NCBI GenBank assembly: GCA_938039675.1 | Contig: CALHUI010000015.1 | Span: 209,185 to 273,184 of the forward strand | Reading direction: 5' to 3' | DNA length: 64,000 bases | DNA from: an uncultured Cytophagales bacterium | GTDB lineage: Bacteria > Bacteroidota > Bacteroidia > Cytophagales > Thermoflexibacteraceae | Shown: positions 35,878 through 45,200 of the stretch, piece after piece | Position numbering within the stretch: the first letter of the stretch is position 1 | Layout: each line of letters opens with the position of its first letter | Translations under genes and position numbers: made by a program | The notes under the pieces: model-generated | Database searches by the model: none | Told to the model about the DNA's origin: nothing | The model's input: the letters and a program-made list of their open reading frames with translations, nothing else

Positions 35878-38487
35878 TTAGGAGGTTTCTTCATCGGCAG
35901 GCGGTGGCGGCATCTTTTTACCTGTCAGTTTTCGGTAAACTTCGTCAATATCGAGTGTGCCCTCTGCCAGAAAGTGGCGCAGTTGCGTATTGAGGTATGA
36001 AACAATAAACAACAAACCGCCAATGATAATCAACAAAAGGATTTGCGTAAAGCGCGAAACCCGCCAAATATCATAGGCCAACAACTTGATGAGCATAGCA
36101 CCCAACAAGGCGGATGCAATAATGCGAAAATCTCTTATCCGCAATTTTACGCCGAGCAGCATCAGCCCAAAAGCAATGAACGACCATAGAATAGGATACA
36201 AAAATAACCGCGTTTGTTCAAGCAATTGCCCGATACTTTCAGCAACGGGCAAATCAGGATTATAGCCGAACAATATGTAGAAATGGTCGAGCTCGGCGGT
36301 GAGATGGAATACCAATGCAATACATGCCAACCATACTACGTAATCAATTTTTGCGGAGTTTGTGTCATGTGCACTTTGTTCTTCGTCTGCTTGCTGCAAA
36401 GCAGGATTGAAGATTCCGTATTGGTAAGAAAGCAGCAAATAAATAGCTGTCAGGTCGAGCGTAAGGTTAATATAATGAACAAAAAACCAAATAGCTTTTG
36501 CTGTGCCTGCAAGAAATTCGTTTCGCAAGCGCACAACTTCCGGATGTGCAAAAATGATATAGGAAAAAACAGCGGTTACGAGGATATAATTGGCAATTTT
36601 CTGAAATCGGGTGTTTTGAATGCGCATAGTAGCCAGCCACAAGAGCAGGGCGAAAATAGTATTGTAAATTCCGATGACCAGACGCTCCAACGAAGGGTGC
36701 GAAAATCGGTGATAGGTCAATTCTATATTGCCGCATAAGTAAATCAACAATACACTGATGCCAGCCAGCAATGCCTGAAAAGCACGTGCATCATATGTAA
36801 GAAACATGAGCCGTTCATTGGGTTGCTGCGTTTGCACCTGCATACGCACTACTATCAAACAACCCGCATAAATCACAAACGAGGCAAGCGTGGCAAGTAC
36901 CGCATCGTTGAACAGAAAATCGGGAGTAGATACGCCCGCATAAGTGGCATACCAAATGGTAAATAAGACAATCAGCGAAGCAGTAAAGGTCAGCAGCGCA
37001 GCATCTCTGAACAAGGCAATGCGCCAATAACGGGTCAGCAGCAAGAGTGCCAGCGTTTCGGCCAACCAAGCCAAATGGAGGGTAGTTTTTGTATGCCAAA
37101 TAAACACGATACCCGCACTAACACCCAGCAAAGCAAAAGTTTGAAGGTATTTTCTAATATAGGGGTCGCTATCTTTTTTGTTGTAGAGCCACCAGCCGAA
37201 TGTACCGTTGAATATCCCCAGCCCCATTAGCCACCAGCCCAAATAATCACCTACAAGGAAGTGAGCACTCAGCAGGCGGTACACAGTCCACACAAAAAAC
37301 AAAGCATTCAGCGCAAAAAAGAACAAGTCGCGCTCACTCATGGGAACTTCTGTGTCATCCTTTAAGCGGCGCAGGCTATGCAGCAAATGCATGGAAAAGT
37401 AAGTCAGGTAAAACAAGGTGGCAAACACAAGCCCTGTTTGCAGCATAGGCAGGTTTCCTAAATTCACACGCCACATCCAACCTGTAAAAATCAGCACGGT
37501 AGTAATGAAGGTGAGATAATTCAGCAACACCCAGCGCTTGAAGTATGCTACCGTAATGGTGCCAACAGTAATCAGCAACAAATAGCCGAAAAAGTAGTCA
37601 TAGTAAATTTTTTCACCAACGACAATAAAAGGCGTAATATATGCGCCAATAATGGCTAAAACAGCGAAATAGCGGCGCTCATAGTACAGCGAAAGCCACA
37701 GCGAAAGCCCGATAATGACAAGCATGAGCAAAAAAGCAACGGGCTGACTAAGAAAGTGGTACTCCTTGAATGCCAAATAGTTAGTGTAATACAGAATAGA
37801 AAGCGCAGAAGTGGCGAACAACAAACTGAAAGTTTCATTACTGAGTTCTACGCGTTTGGCAATACCAAACAAGATACCCGATATCAGCAAGCCGATACCG
37901 ACACGCGCCCATTCGGGCAGTACACCTTCGGCAATACCGTAGCGAATCAGCATACCCACTCCAATAGTGAAAATCAGAACGGCAATTTTGCTGAAAACAT
38001 CTTCATAAATGAATTTTTCAAAGTCATCTTTGCCTTTGGCAAGCCGTTCCAGAATGAGTTGGCGAGTTTTTTCGTAAGGAATAGCCCGCCGCTGCGTTAC
38101 TGCTCTGATTTGTTCTTCCAGTTCGTCTTCTTCCGGCTCTATAAATGCTTTAAGATAAACTTTTTGCTCAATTTTTTTCCAATCTATGGAAGTGCTTTCT
38201 GCTTCTTCTTTCTTTTCATTTTCTGCACGCTGCTTTGGCGGCACGTAAAACGGATAATGGCTAATGTCATAGTCCTTGGTGGCTTCGTAGATCCCTTTTT
38301 CGCAAAGCAACCGATAATCGGGGTCTTGGTCAAGCGGATGATACTCTCCCCACGACTTCTGAATAGCTTCCCGATTGGTTAATATTTCAGACAAAAAACG
38401 ATTCATCCGCTCGGCAAGCGGGTCTTTGTTGTTCTGAGGCTTGTTCTCCTCATTCTGCGGGGAGATATGTTCAGGGGTGTCCGGCAC
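35878..38487 (-). CDS. DUF2339 polytopic membrane protein
   Basis: An 869-residue protein. A cytoplasmic N-terminal region of about 160 residues (with RMNRFLSEILTNREAI and a charged segment) is followed by twenty or more membrane helices up to the C-terminus. Many helices carry Tyr/Trp/Leu-rich segments typical of DUF2339 proteins. The function of the family is unknown. The frame starts with GTG at 38487, 11 bases after the stop of the upstream gene; an internal ATG at 38406 is the alternative start. The short spacing suggests an operon with the small membrane protein upstream. Confidence 0.8.
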   Translation of the reverse strand: MPDTPEHISPQNEENKPQNNKDPLAERMNRFLSEILTNREAIQKSWGEYHPLDQDPDYRLLCEKGIYEATKDYDISHYPFYVPPKQRAENEKKEEAESTSIDWKKIEQKVYLKAFIEPEEDELEEQIRAVTQRRAIPYEKTRQLILERLAKGKDDFEKFIYEDVFSKIAVLIFTIGVGMLIRYGIAEGVLPEWARVGIGLLISGILFGIAKRVELSNETFSLLFATSALSILYYTNYLAFKEYHFLSQPVAFLLMLVIIGLSLWLSLYYERRYFAVLAIIGAYITPFIVVGEKIYYDYFFGYLLLITVGTITVAYFKRWVLLNYLTFITTVLIFTGWMWRVNLGNLPMLQTGLVFATLFYLTYFSMHLLHSLRRLKDDTEVPMSERDLFFFALNALFFVWTVYRLLSAHFLVGDYLGWWLMGLGIFNGTFGWWLYNKKDSDPYIRKYLQTFALLGVSAGIVFIWHTKTTLHLAWLAETLALLLLTRYWRIALFRDAALLTFTASLIVLFTIWYATYAGVSTPDFLFNDAVLATLASFVIYAGCLIVVRMQVQTQQPNERLMFLTYDARAFQALLAGISVLLIYLCGNIELTYHRFSHPSLERLVIGIYNTIFALLLWLATMRIQNTRFQKIANYILVTAVFSYIIFAHPEVVRLRNEFLAGTAKAIWFFVHYINLTLDLTAIYLLLSYQYGIFNPALQQADEEQSAHDTNSAKIDYVVWLACIALVFHLTAELDHFYILFGYNPDLPVAESIGQLLEQTRLFLYPILWSFIAFGLMLLGVKLRIRDFRIIASALLGAMLIKLLAYDIWRVSRFTQILLLIIIGGLLFIVSYLNTQLRHFLAEGTLDIDEVYRKLTGKKMPPPPADEETS

Positions 38488-38498
38488 GCATAAATGAT

Positions 38499-39020
38499 TT
38501 ACAGGAAGTTACGAACTTCTGCTTTTAAAAACTTCAAGGCATTGCCCGTAATATCGTCGTTTTGAGCAATAATATTGCTGACAATTGCTTTGGCGAGCTT
38601 TATGCCGGGCTCGTCGGGAGCAACCTCAGAGGCAGAATCGTTAATCATGGCTACCATATTGTCCATGGCCGTGCGAATTTTTTCCCACGCTTCGTCACTC
38701 ATGTAAACCTGTTGTGAAAAGTTGTGAGCAAATTCGCTCCTGATTTCTTCGAGCAAAATGCTTTGCAACTGAACGGCTGTCAATTCGCTGTCATTCAATC
38801 GCATGAGCAGGTTGGGGGCAGAAATGCGTTCCAGAAACAATGCCATTCGCTCATATGCTTGCAAACGCAACGGAAGGGTAACATCAATATATTTTGCCTT
38901 TAATTCTACCAGCCGACGTTCAAAATCTTTGTTTAAAAATGTACGAACGGTTAAGTACATGCCATAAAGCACAATACCGGCAGGGATAACAATCTTCAAC
39001 AATTCTGTCAGTATTTCCAT
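38499..39020 (-). CDS. Uncharacterised single-TM protein, partner of the DUF2339 gene
   Basis: A 173-residue protein with one N-terminal membrane helix (LLKIVIPAGIVLYGMYLTV) and a long helical cytoplasmic region (RRLVELKAKYIDVTLPLRLQAYERMALFLERI). The middle and end are predicted helices with no catalytic motif. The pattern is a conserved hypothetical protein in Bacteroidota. The ATG at 39020 is preferred to a TTG seven codons upstream. It precedes the DUF2339 gene by 11 bases and may form a complex with it; that is inference. Confidence 0.75.
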   Translation of the reverse strand: MEILTELLKIVIPAGIVLYGMYLTVRTFLNKDFERRLVELKAKYIDVTLPLRLQAYERMALFLERISAPNLLMRLNDSELTAVQLQSILLEEIRSEFAHNFSQQVYMSDEAWEKIRTAMDNMVAMINDSASEVAPDEPGIKLAKAIVSNIIAQNDDITGNALKFLKAEVRNFL

Positions 39021-39057
39021 GAAAGTACTTTTATCAGCCAAATTTAGGTAATCTGCC

Positions 39058-39065
39058 TACTTTTG
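39058..39065 (+). promoter_or_regulatory. Candidate -7 box for the HesB-like gene
   Basis: TACTTTTG matches TAnnTTTG, 23 bases before the ATG at 39089. Confidence 0.35.
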
Positions 39066-39088
39066 CTGCAAATTTCAGTTAAAAAAAC

Positions 39089-39385
39089 ATGGAACTGCAA
39101 CCTGTTACGATAACAACGGCGGCAGCTAATGAAATCCGCCATATTATGCAAAACAAAGGCATACCCGAAGGTTATGCACTTCGCGTAATTGCAGAAGGTA
39201 CATCGGGCTGTGGCGGTGCGCGCTATCGCTTGGGTTTTGACAAACCGCGCGAAGGCGACCAACAGTACATCACACAAGACATCCCTGTATTGTATGAAAA
39301 ACGCCAAATGATGTTTTTGTTGGGTCTGGAGATAGACTTTGAAGAGCGCCAAACCGAGCGAGGCTTTGTTTTTAATCGGAAATAA
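39089..39385 (+). CDS. HesB/IscA-like protein lacking the C-terminal cysteines
   Basis: A 98-residue protein with the A-type Fe-S carrier fold: ITTAAANEIRHIMQNKG, then LRVIAEGTSGCGGARYRLGF. Canonical IscA/SufA have one Cys here (Cys41) and a CGCG pair near the C-terminus. Here the end reads EERQTERGFVFNRK, so the two C-terminal ligand cysteines are missing and the protein ends where the canonical GFxFxNPN region would continue. It may bind a cluster in another way or have a different role. Monocistronic, convergent with aroQ. Confidence 0.85.
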   Translation: MELQPVTITTAAANEIRHIMQNKGIPEGYALRVIAEGTSGCGGARYRLGFDKPREGDQQYITQDIPVLYEKRQMMFLLGLEIDFEERQTERGFVFNRK

Positions 39386-39396
39386 GCCGGGCTTTT

Positions 39397-39822
39397 TTAC
39401 ATCTGTAACAGGTGCATAACTGCCAGCCGATAGCCGTTTAGCCCACAACCGACGATTATTCCCTTGGCATATTTGCTGATATAGCTGTGGTGGCGAAACG
39501 GTTCGCGGGCATGAATATTGGAAATATGCACTTCCACCACGGGCGACGGAATGGCTGCCACGGCATCGCCCAAGGCGACCGAAGTGTGCGTAAGTCCGCC
39601 TGCATTCAGCACAATACCGACACCGCTGAAACCTACTTCGTGCAGTTTGTCAATAATAACGCCCTCATGATTAGACTGAAAATAGAATAGATTTGCCAAA
39701 CTGCTAAATTCTTTTTGCAATAGGATAAAAAAAATATCAAAATTATTGATTCCATAAATCTCGGGCTCGCGTTTGCCGAGCAAGTTTAGGTTAGGGCCGT
39801 TAATAATGATGATTTCTGTCAT
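39397..39822 (-). CDS. aroQ: Type II 3-dehydroquinate dehydratase
   Basis: Dehydrates 3-dehydroquinate to 3-dehydroshikimate, step three of the shikimate pathway, in a dodecameric cytoplasmic enzyme. At 141 residues it is the usual size. Motifs are INGPNLNLLGKREPEIYG with the catalytic Tyr, LNAGGLTHTSVALGDAV, VEVHISNIHAREPFRHHSYI with the catalytic His, and GCGLNGYRLAV. The ATG at 39822 replaces a TTG two codons upstream. The genes for aroB and pheA lie elsewhere in this window, so the pathway is dispersed. Confidence 0.95.
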   Translation of the reverse strand: MTEIIIINGPNLNLLGKREPEIYGINNFDIFFILLQKEFSSLANLFYFQSNHEGVIIDKLHEVGFSGVGIVLNAGGLTHTSVALGDAVAAIPSPVVEVHISNIHAREPFRHHSYISKYAKGIIVGCGLNGYRLAVMHLLQM

Positions 39823-39869
39823 CTCCAATGTGGATTTGTCGTTGTAACTTCGCCTAAAATACGAATGTT

Positions 39870-40505
39870 ATGCAAATCTCAGACATCCGCAAGGAATATA
39901 CACGCCATACTTTTAATGAGCAGGATGCTGCCGCTTCTCCCTTTGAGCAGTTTGACAAATGGCTTCAAGAAGCGCTTCACAGCGGTATCCCTGAACCTAC
40001 TGCCATGAATTTGGCAACAGTCGGAGCTAACGGAAGACCCTCCGCACGCATTGTTTTGCTCAAACACATAGACAGCGGTTTTGTATTCTTCACTAACTAT
40101 GCAAGCCGCAAAGGTGCTGATTTACAACAAAATCCGTTTGCTGCACTCACTTTTCACTGGGTTGAGATGGAGCGCCAGGTGCGTATTGAAGGCAAGGTAG
40201 AGATGGTCGAACCTGCGCTATCAGATGAGTATTTTAACAGCCGCCCTTTGATGAGCCGAATCGGGGCGATTGCCTCCGAACAAAGCCGACCTCTGCCAAA
40301 CAGGGAGGTTCTGGAAAACAGAATGAGGGCATTAGAAGCCGAATATGCGGATAAAGAACCTGCCCGTCCGCAAAACTGGGGAGGTTATCGGCTTATTCCC
40401 GACTATTTTGAATTTTGGCAAGGCCGCCGCAGTCGCCTGCACGACCGCATCGTTTATGAACCTGCGGCCGATGGTTCATGGAAAATCTATCGGATTGCAC
40501 CCTAA
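39870..40505 (+). CDS. pdxH: Pyridoxamine/pyridoxine 5'-phosphate oxidase
   Basis: FMN-dependent enzyme that makes pyridoxal 5'-phosphate. A 211-residue split-barrel protein, full length. Motifs are RPSARIVLLKHIDSGFVFFTNYASRKG (FMN binding), FHWVEMERQVRIEGKVE, and the C-terminal FEFWQGRRSRLHDRIVY that contacts substrate and FMN. Divergent from aroQ with a 47-base gap. Two other PLP-dependent enzymes are encoded later in the window. Confidence 0.95.
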   Translation: MQISDIRKEYTRHTFNEQDAAASPFEQFDKWLQEALHSGIPEPTAMNLATVGANGRPSARIVLLKHIDSGFVFFTNYASRKGADLQQNPFAALTFHWVEMERQVRIEGKVEMVEPALSDEYFNSRPLMSRIGAIASEQSRPLPNREVLENRMRALEAEYADKEPARPQNWGGYRLIPDYFEFWQGRRSRLHDRIVYEPAADGSWKIYRIAP

Positions 40506-40803
40506 CATAAGCAGGCATACGGCATCAGTCAAGCAATTCAGACTTGGGACTTTGGACGAAAGAATCAACAGTAATCTGCATGTTCATATCATGCAATTTT
40601 TCATTGCAAACGGCTTGCAATAAACTACCGGGTAGTACAAATACTTAATATTACATTGCCCAAGAACATAAAAATCTTGTGTATTTGTGTTCTTGGGATG
40701 GAACAAACGTCAAGTAATGTAGTGCGGTCTAATTTGCTCGTCTGATTAAGTCCTTGCTACCGGCAAAGATGCCAACGAAGTATATTTTCAGTTGCGCACC
40801 AAC
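40506..40803. other. Intergenic stretch between convergent pdxH and the lipoprotein gene
   Basis: About 300 bases with no credible gene. Contains a small palindrome at 40624-40636 (ACTACC-G-GGTAGT) and the inverted repeat described separately. No tRNA or known RNA was recognised. Confidence 0.6.
40659..40697. repeat. Inverted repeat, possible bidirectional terminator
   Basis: Arms CCCAAGAACA and TGTTCTTGGG are exact complements. They extend three more pairs past a T-G pair, giving 14-base arms. It lies between two convergent genes, which fits a terminator, but there is no T-run on either strand. Confidence 0.45.
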
Positions 40804-42252
40804 CTACGGCAAAATGAAGCGGTAAGTCTGTACAACTTCGGGGTTTCGATTGTCTTTTACACGAAATTGTAAAATAAATTCCTTGCTTACGGCCGCATCC
40901 CTTTCAGTAATTACGAACCGATTAATAGAATTAGGGTCTGACAGGTCAAAAGGTAGTACGGTGAGTTGTGCTGCCGTCAGGTTTACCACACGCTCAGGAC
41001 GTTGTGCAGGCCCCCAGAAAATTTGTACATATTCTAACGCCTTGTCTTCCAGTATTTTGCCAAAAATCACCAGTTCTGCTCCAATGGGTAACACATTAGG
41101 CTGGGTCAGTGAAAGCCTTGTAAGTACCCCTCCGATACGGGCTTCTGCCAATACAATTTGCGGCGGCTCGTCTTTGGTGATGTTGAGCAATATACGGAAA
41201 GGTTCTGCATTATTACCCGCACTGTCTACCGCAAACAGGTTGATTTCATAAATGCTTCCTGCTGTTGCGTTTGCAGGCGGCAGGAAGCGCCGATTGTCAA
41301 GTAAGGTAGCCAACTGAACGATTGTTCCGGTTAAATTGGCGTGAAAAACCGTGTCGCGTCTTGCATTAATGGCATTGAAAGTAACAGCCAAACGACCTAA
41401 GCGGCGGTTATCCGTTACAGTACCCGTCAAAATGCGAAATGCATCGCCTTCAATCAGATTAACCTCTCTGTTTGCATTGATTTGCGGTTGTGTTGTTTGT
41501 ACCCGAATCTTCGGAGCTTCATCGTCGCAACTGAGGATGAGGTTAAATGTACGGGTAGTGCTGTTGTTACTCTGGTCTGTAATAGTTATTATTAACACGA
41601 GCCTTGCATTATCTGGAATAGTTGAAGGTATGCGTAAATCGCGTGCAAAAAGATTGTCGAAGCGGACTTCATCGCTGCCAATGAGACGTGTTACGCTGAG
41701 CACACCCGCAATTTGGGCTTTTACTTCTCGGATGCGAATATTGTCTGTTGCAGAACCAATCAGATAGAGCACCGACTGCCGACAGACTAAGTAGTTTCCT
41801 GCAACATCTTGCTGCAATCCTATCAGAGCAAGTTGTCTAATAACCGGCGGTCGGGCATCTCCCAACACATTAAAATTGAATTGCTGCACTGTCTGATTTT
41901 TACTGAAATCAAACAGTCGTACGGTCATCTCATAAGCTCCCAATTGCACAGTTTCAGGAATGACAATGCGCAGAGTATCATCAAAGCGCCTACCTAACAG
42001 ATGCCGTGTGAATGTAGGATTCCATATTTCCCCACTGCCGCTTACATCACCTGTTTTACGGATAGTTATCACTGCCGAATCCAGTCGGTCGTTATCCCCA
42101 AAACTTAGTACCAATTTAATAGTATCCTGAATGAAATAGTCCTTCTGTGGTGGCACAAGCACTTCTATTTCGGGCTCAAACCGGTCAATAATAGGGATAC
42201 AAGCTGTAAAAATTCCACAGAGCAAACACCCTAAAGCGGCTATTTTTTTCAT
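40804..42252 (-). CDS. Surface lipoprotein with repeated Ig-like domains
   Basis: A 482-residue protein starting MKKIAALGCLLCGIFTACIP with a clear lipobox (FTAC). The mature part has several beta-sandwich-like repeats, each beginning near a P-x-I-x-hydrophobic strand (EPEIEVLVPPQKDYF, DARPPVIRQLALIG, DEAPKIRVQTTQ, DEPPQIVLAEA). Each repeat holds an [DN]N-x-R-[LI] turn such as TDNIRIREV and TDNRRLGRL. This resembles the calcium- or carbohydrate-associated Ig-like repeats of cell-surface proteins, but no enzyme or binding role is identifiable. It lies 47 bases after the alpha-2-macroglobulin gene start region in the opposite sense of transcription order, that is downstream of it, and may be co-transcribed. 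Confidence 0.8.
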   Translation of the reverse strand: MKKIAALGCLLCGIFTACIPIIDRFEPEIEVLVPPQKDYFIQDTIKLVLSFGDNDRLDSAVITIRKTGDVSGSGEIWNPTFTRHLLGRRFDDTLRIVIPETVQLGAYEMTVRLFDFSKNQTVQQFNFNVLGDARPPVIRQLALIGLQQDVAGNYLVCRQSVLYLIGSATDNIRIREVKAQIAGVLSVTRLIGSDEVRFDNLFARDLRIPSTIPDNARLVLIITITDQSNNSTTRTFNLILSCDDEAPKIRVQTTQPQINANREVNLIEGDAFRILTGTVTDNRRLGRLAVTFNAINARRDTVFHANLTGTIVQLATLLDNRRFLPPANATAGSIYEINLFAVDSAGNNAEPFRILLNITKDEPPQIVLAEARIGGVLTRLSLTQPNVLPIGAELVIFGKILEDKALEYVQIFWGPAQRPERVVNLTAAQLTVLPFDLSDPNSINRFVITERDAAVSKEFILQFRVKDNRNPEVVQTYRFILP

Positions 42253-42299
42253 ATGTACAAAAGCAAGCAGAACACACAGGTGCTAATCTTGGCGATGCC

Positions 42300-45200
42300 T
42301 CAGCGTACGGTTACTTCCCCTCCTCCGCTGTAAGAATGGTATTCACCGTTGTACATGGCATCGGCACTTACAGGCCCCATGCGGAATGTGCCTTTGGTTA
42401 CAGCTCGCACCACATAGTAGAACTCCGATATACCCGGCCCTGCGGTAGTAAACAGGTGGATGCGGTCATCCCGAATATCGGTGTGCTGCGGAATGGTTGC
42501 TTCTTCTGTCCATGCCATGCCGGGCAGAGAATTGATGCGTGGATTTTCAATCTCAAAACCCGCAGGAATCAGGTCAGAAACCACTACATTCGGCACGGTA
42601 GCTCTGTTGGTCGTTTGTAAACTAATTTTGACCACTATCAAGTCATTTTGATTAAACGCATTAGTATTCAGACGGTTGCCATTTCGGTCAAAAAATTCAC
42701 GGCGCACTTTTAGGTAGTTGTCTTCTTCGGGGTAAGTGCCCGTGCTGTTTAAGCCTTCCATCTCCCAGAAGTAGTACAGAGTGCCCCTCTGTACCTGAAT
42801 CTGAACTTTTTTGCCTGCTACGTCTTTGCTTGTCAGGGTTAGGGTTTCCCCTTTGAAGTCGGCGATTTTTTTGTCGTCGGCAGTGATTACAGCTGTAGCA
42901 TCAGATACTTTTGCTTGGCGGGCTAATTTGCCTAATGCTAATAAAGAAAATGCTGCTTCCTGTGTGTTGATATACTTCGCCTGTTTCAATTGCTGTGAAA
43001 GCTGGCGGGCTATTGTTGCAATTTGCCCATTTTGAGGGTCTGTTTCAATCAATGCGTTGAGCACTATTGCTTGGTCGCGCAGGTAAGAGTGAAAACTACC
43101 ATCTAATACCTGAACGGCGCGCTCGCCGCTGAACTGCCCAGGCAATAACTTGCGATAAGCGGCTACATCTCCGGCAAGTATGTAGGCAGTTGCCAACAAG
43201 TAGCGGCTGTCTAATGAAAGGGTATTGCTGCGGTTTTTGTAGTAGTTCATGGTGGAAACATCCGGCTTGCCCATCAGTGCCATCACATAGAGCGAATAAG
43301 GTACTTCGCGCGGTGTAACTTTCACTTTCCTGCGCTGATTGGCTGCATCGTAGTATTCATAGTCTACTATGCTTTTCTTTTTGGCTTTGCTGCTTACATA
43401 TTCTGCCAAGTTAGTAAGCAGTTTGGCATCCACTTCATAACCTGCTTTGCGGGCTTCCGTGAGAAAATGTAAGGCATAGATGCTGCCCCACCAGTTTTCT
43501 TCGACACCGCCCGGCCAGTAAGCAAGCCCACCCGAATACAGTTGCATGGTTTGTATGCGGCGGATGGCTTCCTGCACATTCAGTGCGCTTTTGCCTACGG
43601 ACATCAGGTTGCTCTTCGGCGCAGGAACCAGTTCTGCAAGGTACAATTGCGGGAAGGCAGTAGAAACGGTTTGTTCTACACATCCATAAGGATATTGCAG
43701 TAAATAGTTCAATTCTTTGCCAAATTCCATAACAGGGGAACGACTGATAGTCAGGCGGGCATTTACAGAACCTGCCAGATAGTCGCGCAGCAGGTCAATT
43801 TGTTGCGGTTTGCCACTTTCTACGCGCCCCGAACCACTGGCTTTCAGCAAAGAAACAGCAGGGCGCACACCCAAATGAATGGTTTGTGTGAATTTTTCAC
43901 CCAAGGCGCTTACCTCCACCTTAATTTGGCTTTCGCCTATCTGTGGTTTGGCTTTTAGGCGGAAAATTGCCTGATTTTCGCTATTGGCAAAAACTGCAAC
44001 ACTTTGCGACGACTCGCCCACAATTTCCACAGCGCCCGTAGTACTTAGTTTGGCTTGCACCTGTGTATTGTTGGCAGTAGTATTTGCCAGCATAACAGGC
44101 ACTTCTATTTCGTCATTGGGGCTGAGGAATCGCGGCAGTGCCATACTGATAACCATTGGGTCGGCAACAGTCATGGAGGTGCTCGCCGAACCAAATGCGT
44201 TGTCTTTGGCAGCAACTGCCATGATGCGCAACTCGCCGCTGAACTGTGGAATATCAATTGTGTAACGTGCTTCGCCGCTGCCGTTGGTGCGCAGCGTTCC
44301 GCTCCAAAATGAAACAGGTTTCACCCGCTTGTTGGCCAGTGGATTGAGGCGTTTACCCAAATCGTAGTAATCGGCGCCGTAGTTGCGCTGCAAGGCTTTC
44401 AGTTCGGGAAATAGCTTCGGGTACAGGTCGTAGCTGTTTACTTCCAAGGCGCGTTTTTGGAAAAAGAAACGGTGCGGGTCAGGCGACTGGTAGTTTTTAA
44501 GCAGCAAAATCCCCTCGTCCACTACGGCCAGTGTTACCTCAATATCGGATTGTTTGCGGTTGGTTTGCACTATAATTTCCTGCTTGGTATTAGAGCGCGA
44601 TTTGGCCGCTGCCGTAATTTTTACGTCCAGTTTCGTATTTCCATCTTCAACCGTCAGGTTGCGATAGCCGTGTGCCACTGTGAGCGGTATGGAAGTATCG
44701 TTAGCAGGTTTGATGAGCGTAACAGAAACATATACGTTGGGCAAGTACTCCTTTTTGACAGGCAAAGTAAGAGAGCCTGTACGCCCGTCGGTATCTACAA
44801 AAAACTGGTCTAAAACCTCATTGCGTTCAATCGTTATCCACATACGGCCTTTGAAAGGCGTTTTGAATAAAAGTTTGGCTTGCTCGCCCTCCTGATAAGA
44901 TGTCTTGTCGGTTTGTATCTGCACCAAACCTTCGCGGTTGATTTCAAAAGAGGTAGAAGTAGCCATGCCGAAAGAATAAGCATAAAAATCCTGTGCGGCA
45001 TAAGTAGCCATATCCTCGCCGGTGGGTGCTACTCGTATCTGATACTCTCCCGCTTCCATCGGCACGAAAGGATAAGTCGTAGAAGTACCTGATAGCGAAA
45101 TGGTTTCATCTTTCACTACAATTTCTTTTTTGCGGGATACATACCGATAATATTGGGAATATTCTTCTCGCTCCAAGGCATTTTGCCACTGGTAGCGCAC

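Noticed and set aside
40345..40623. 92-residue plus-strand frame over the end of pdxH
   Set aside because: Runs through the real pdxH frame and into non-coding sequence; no protein-like pattern.
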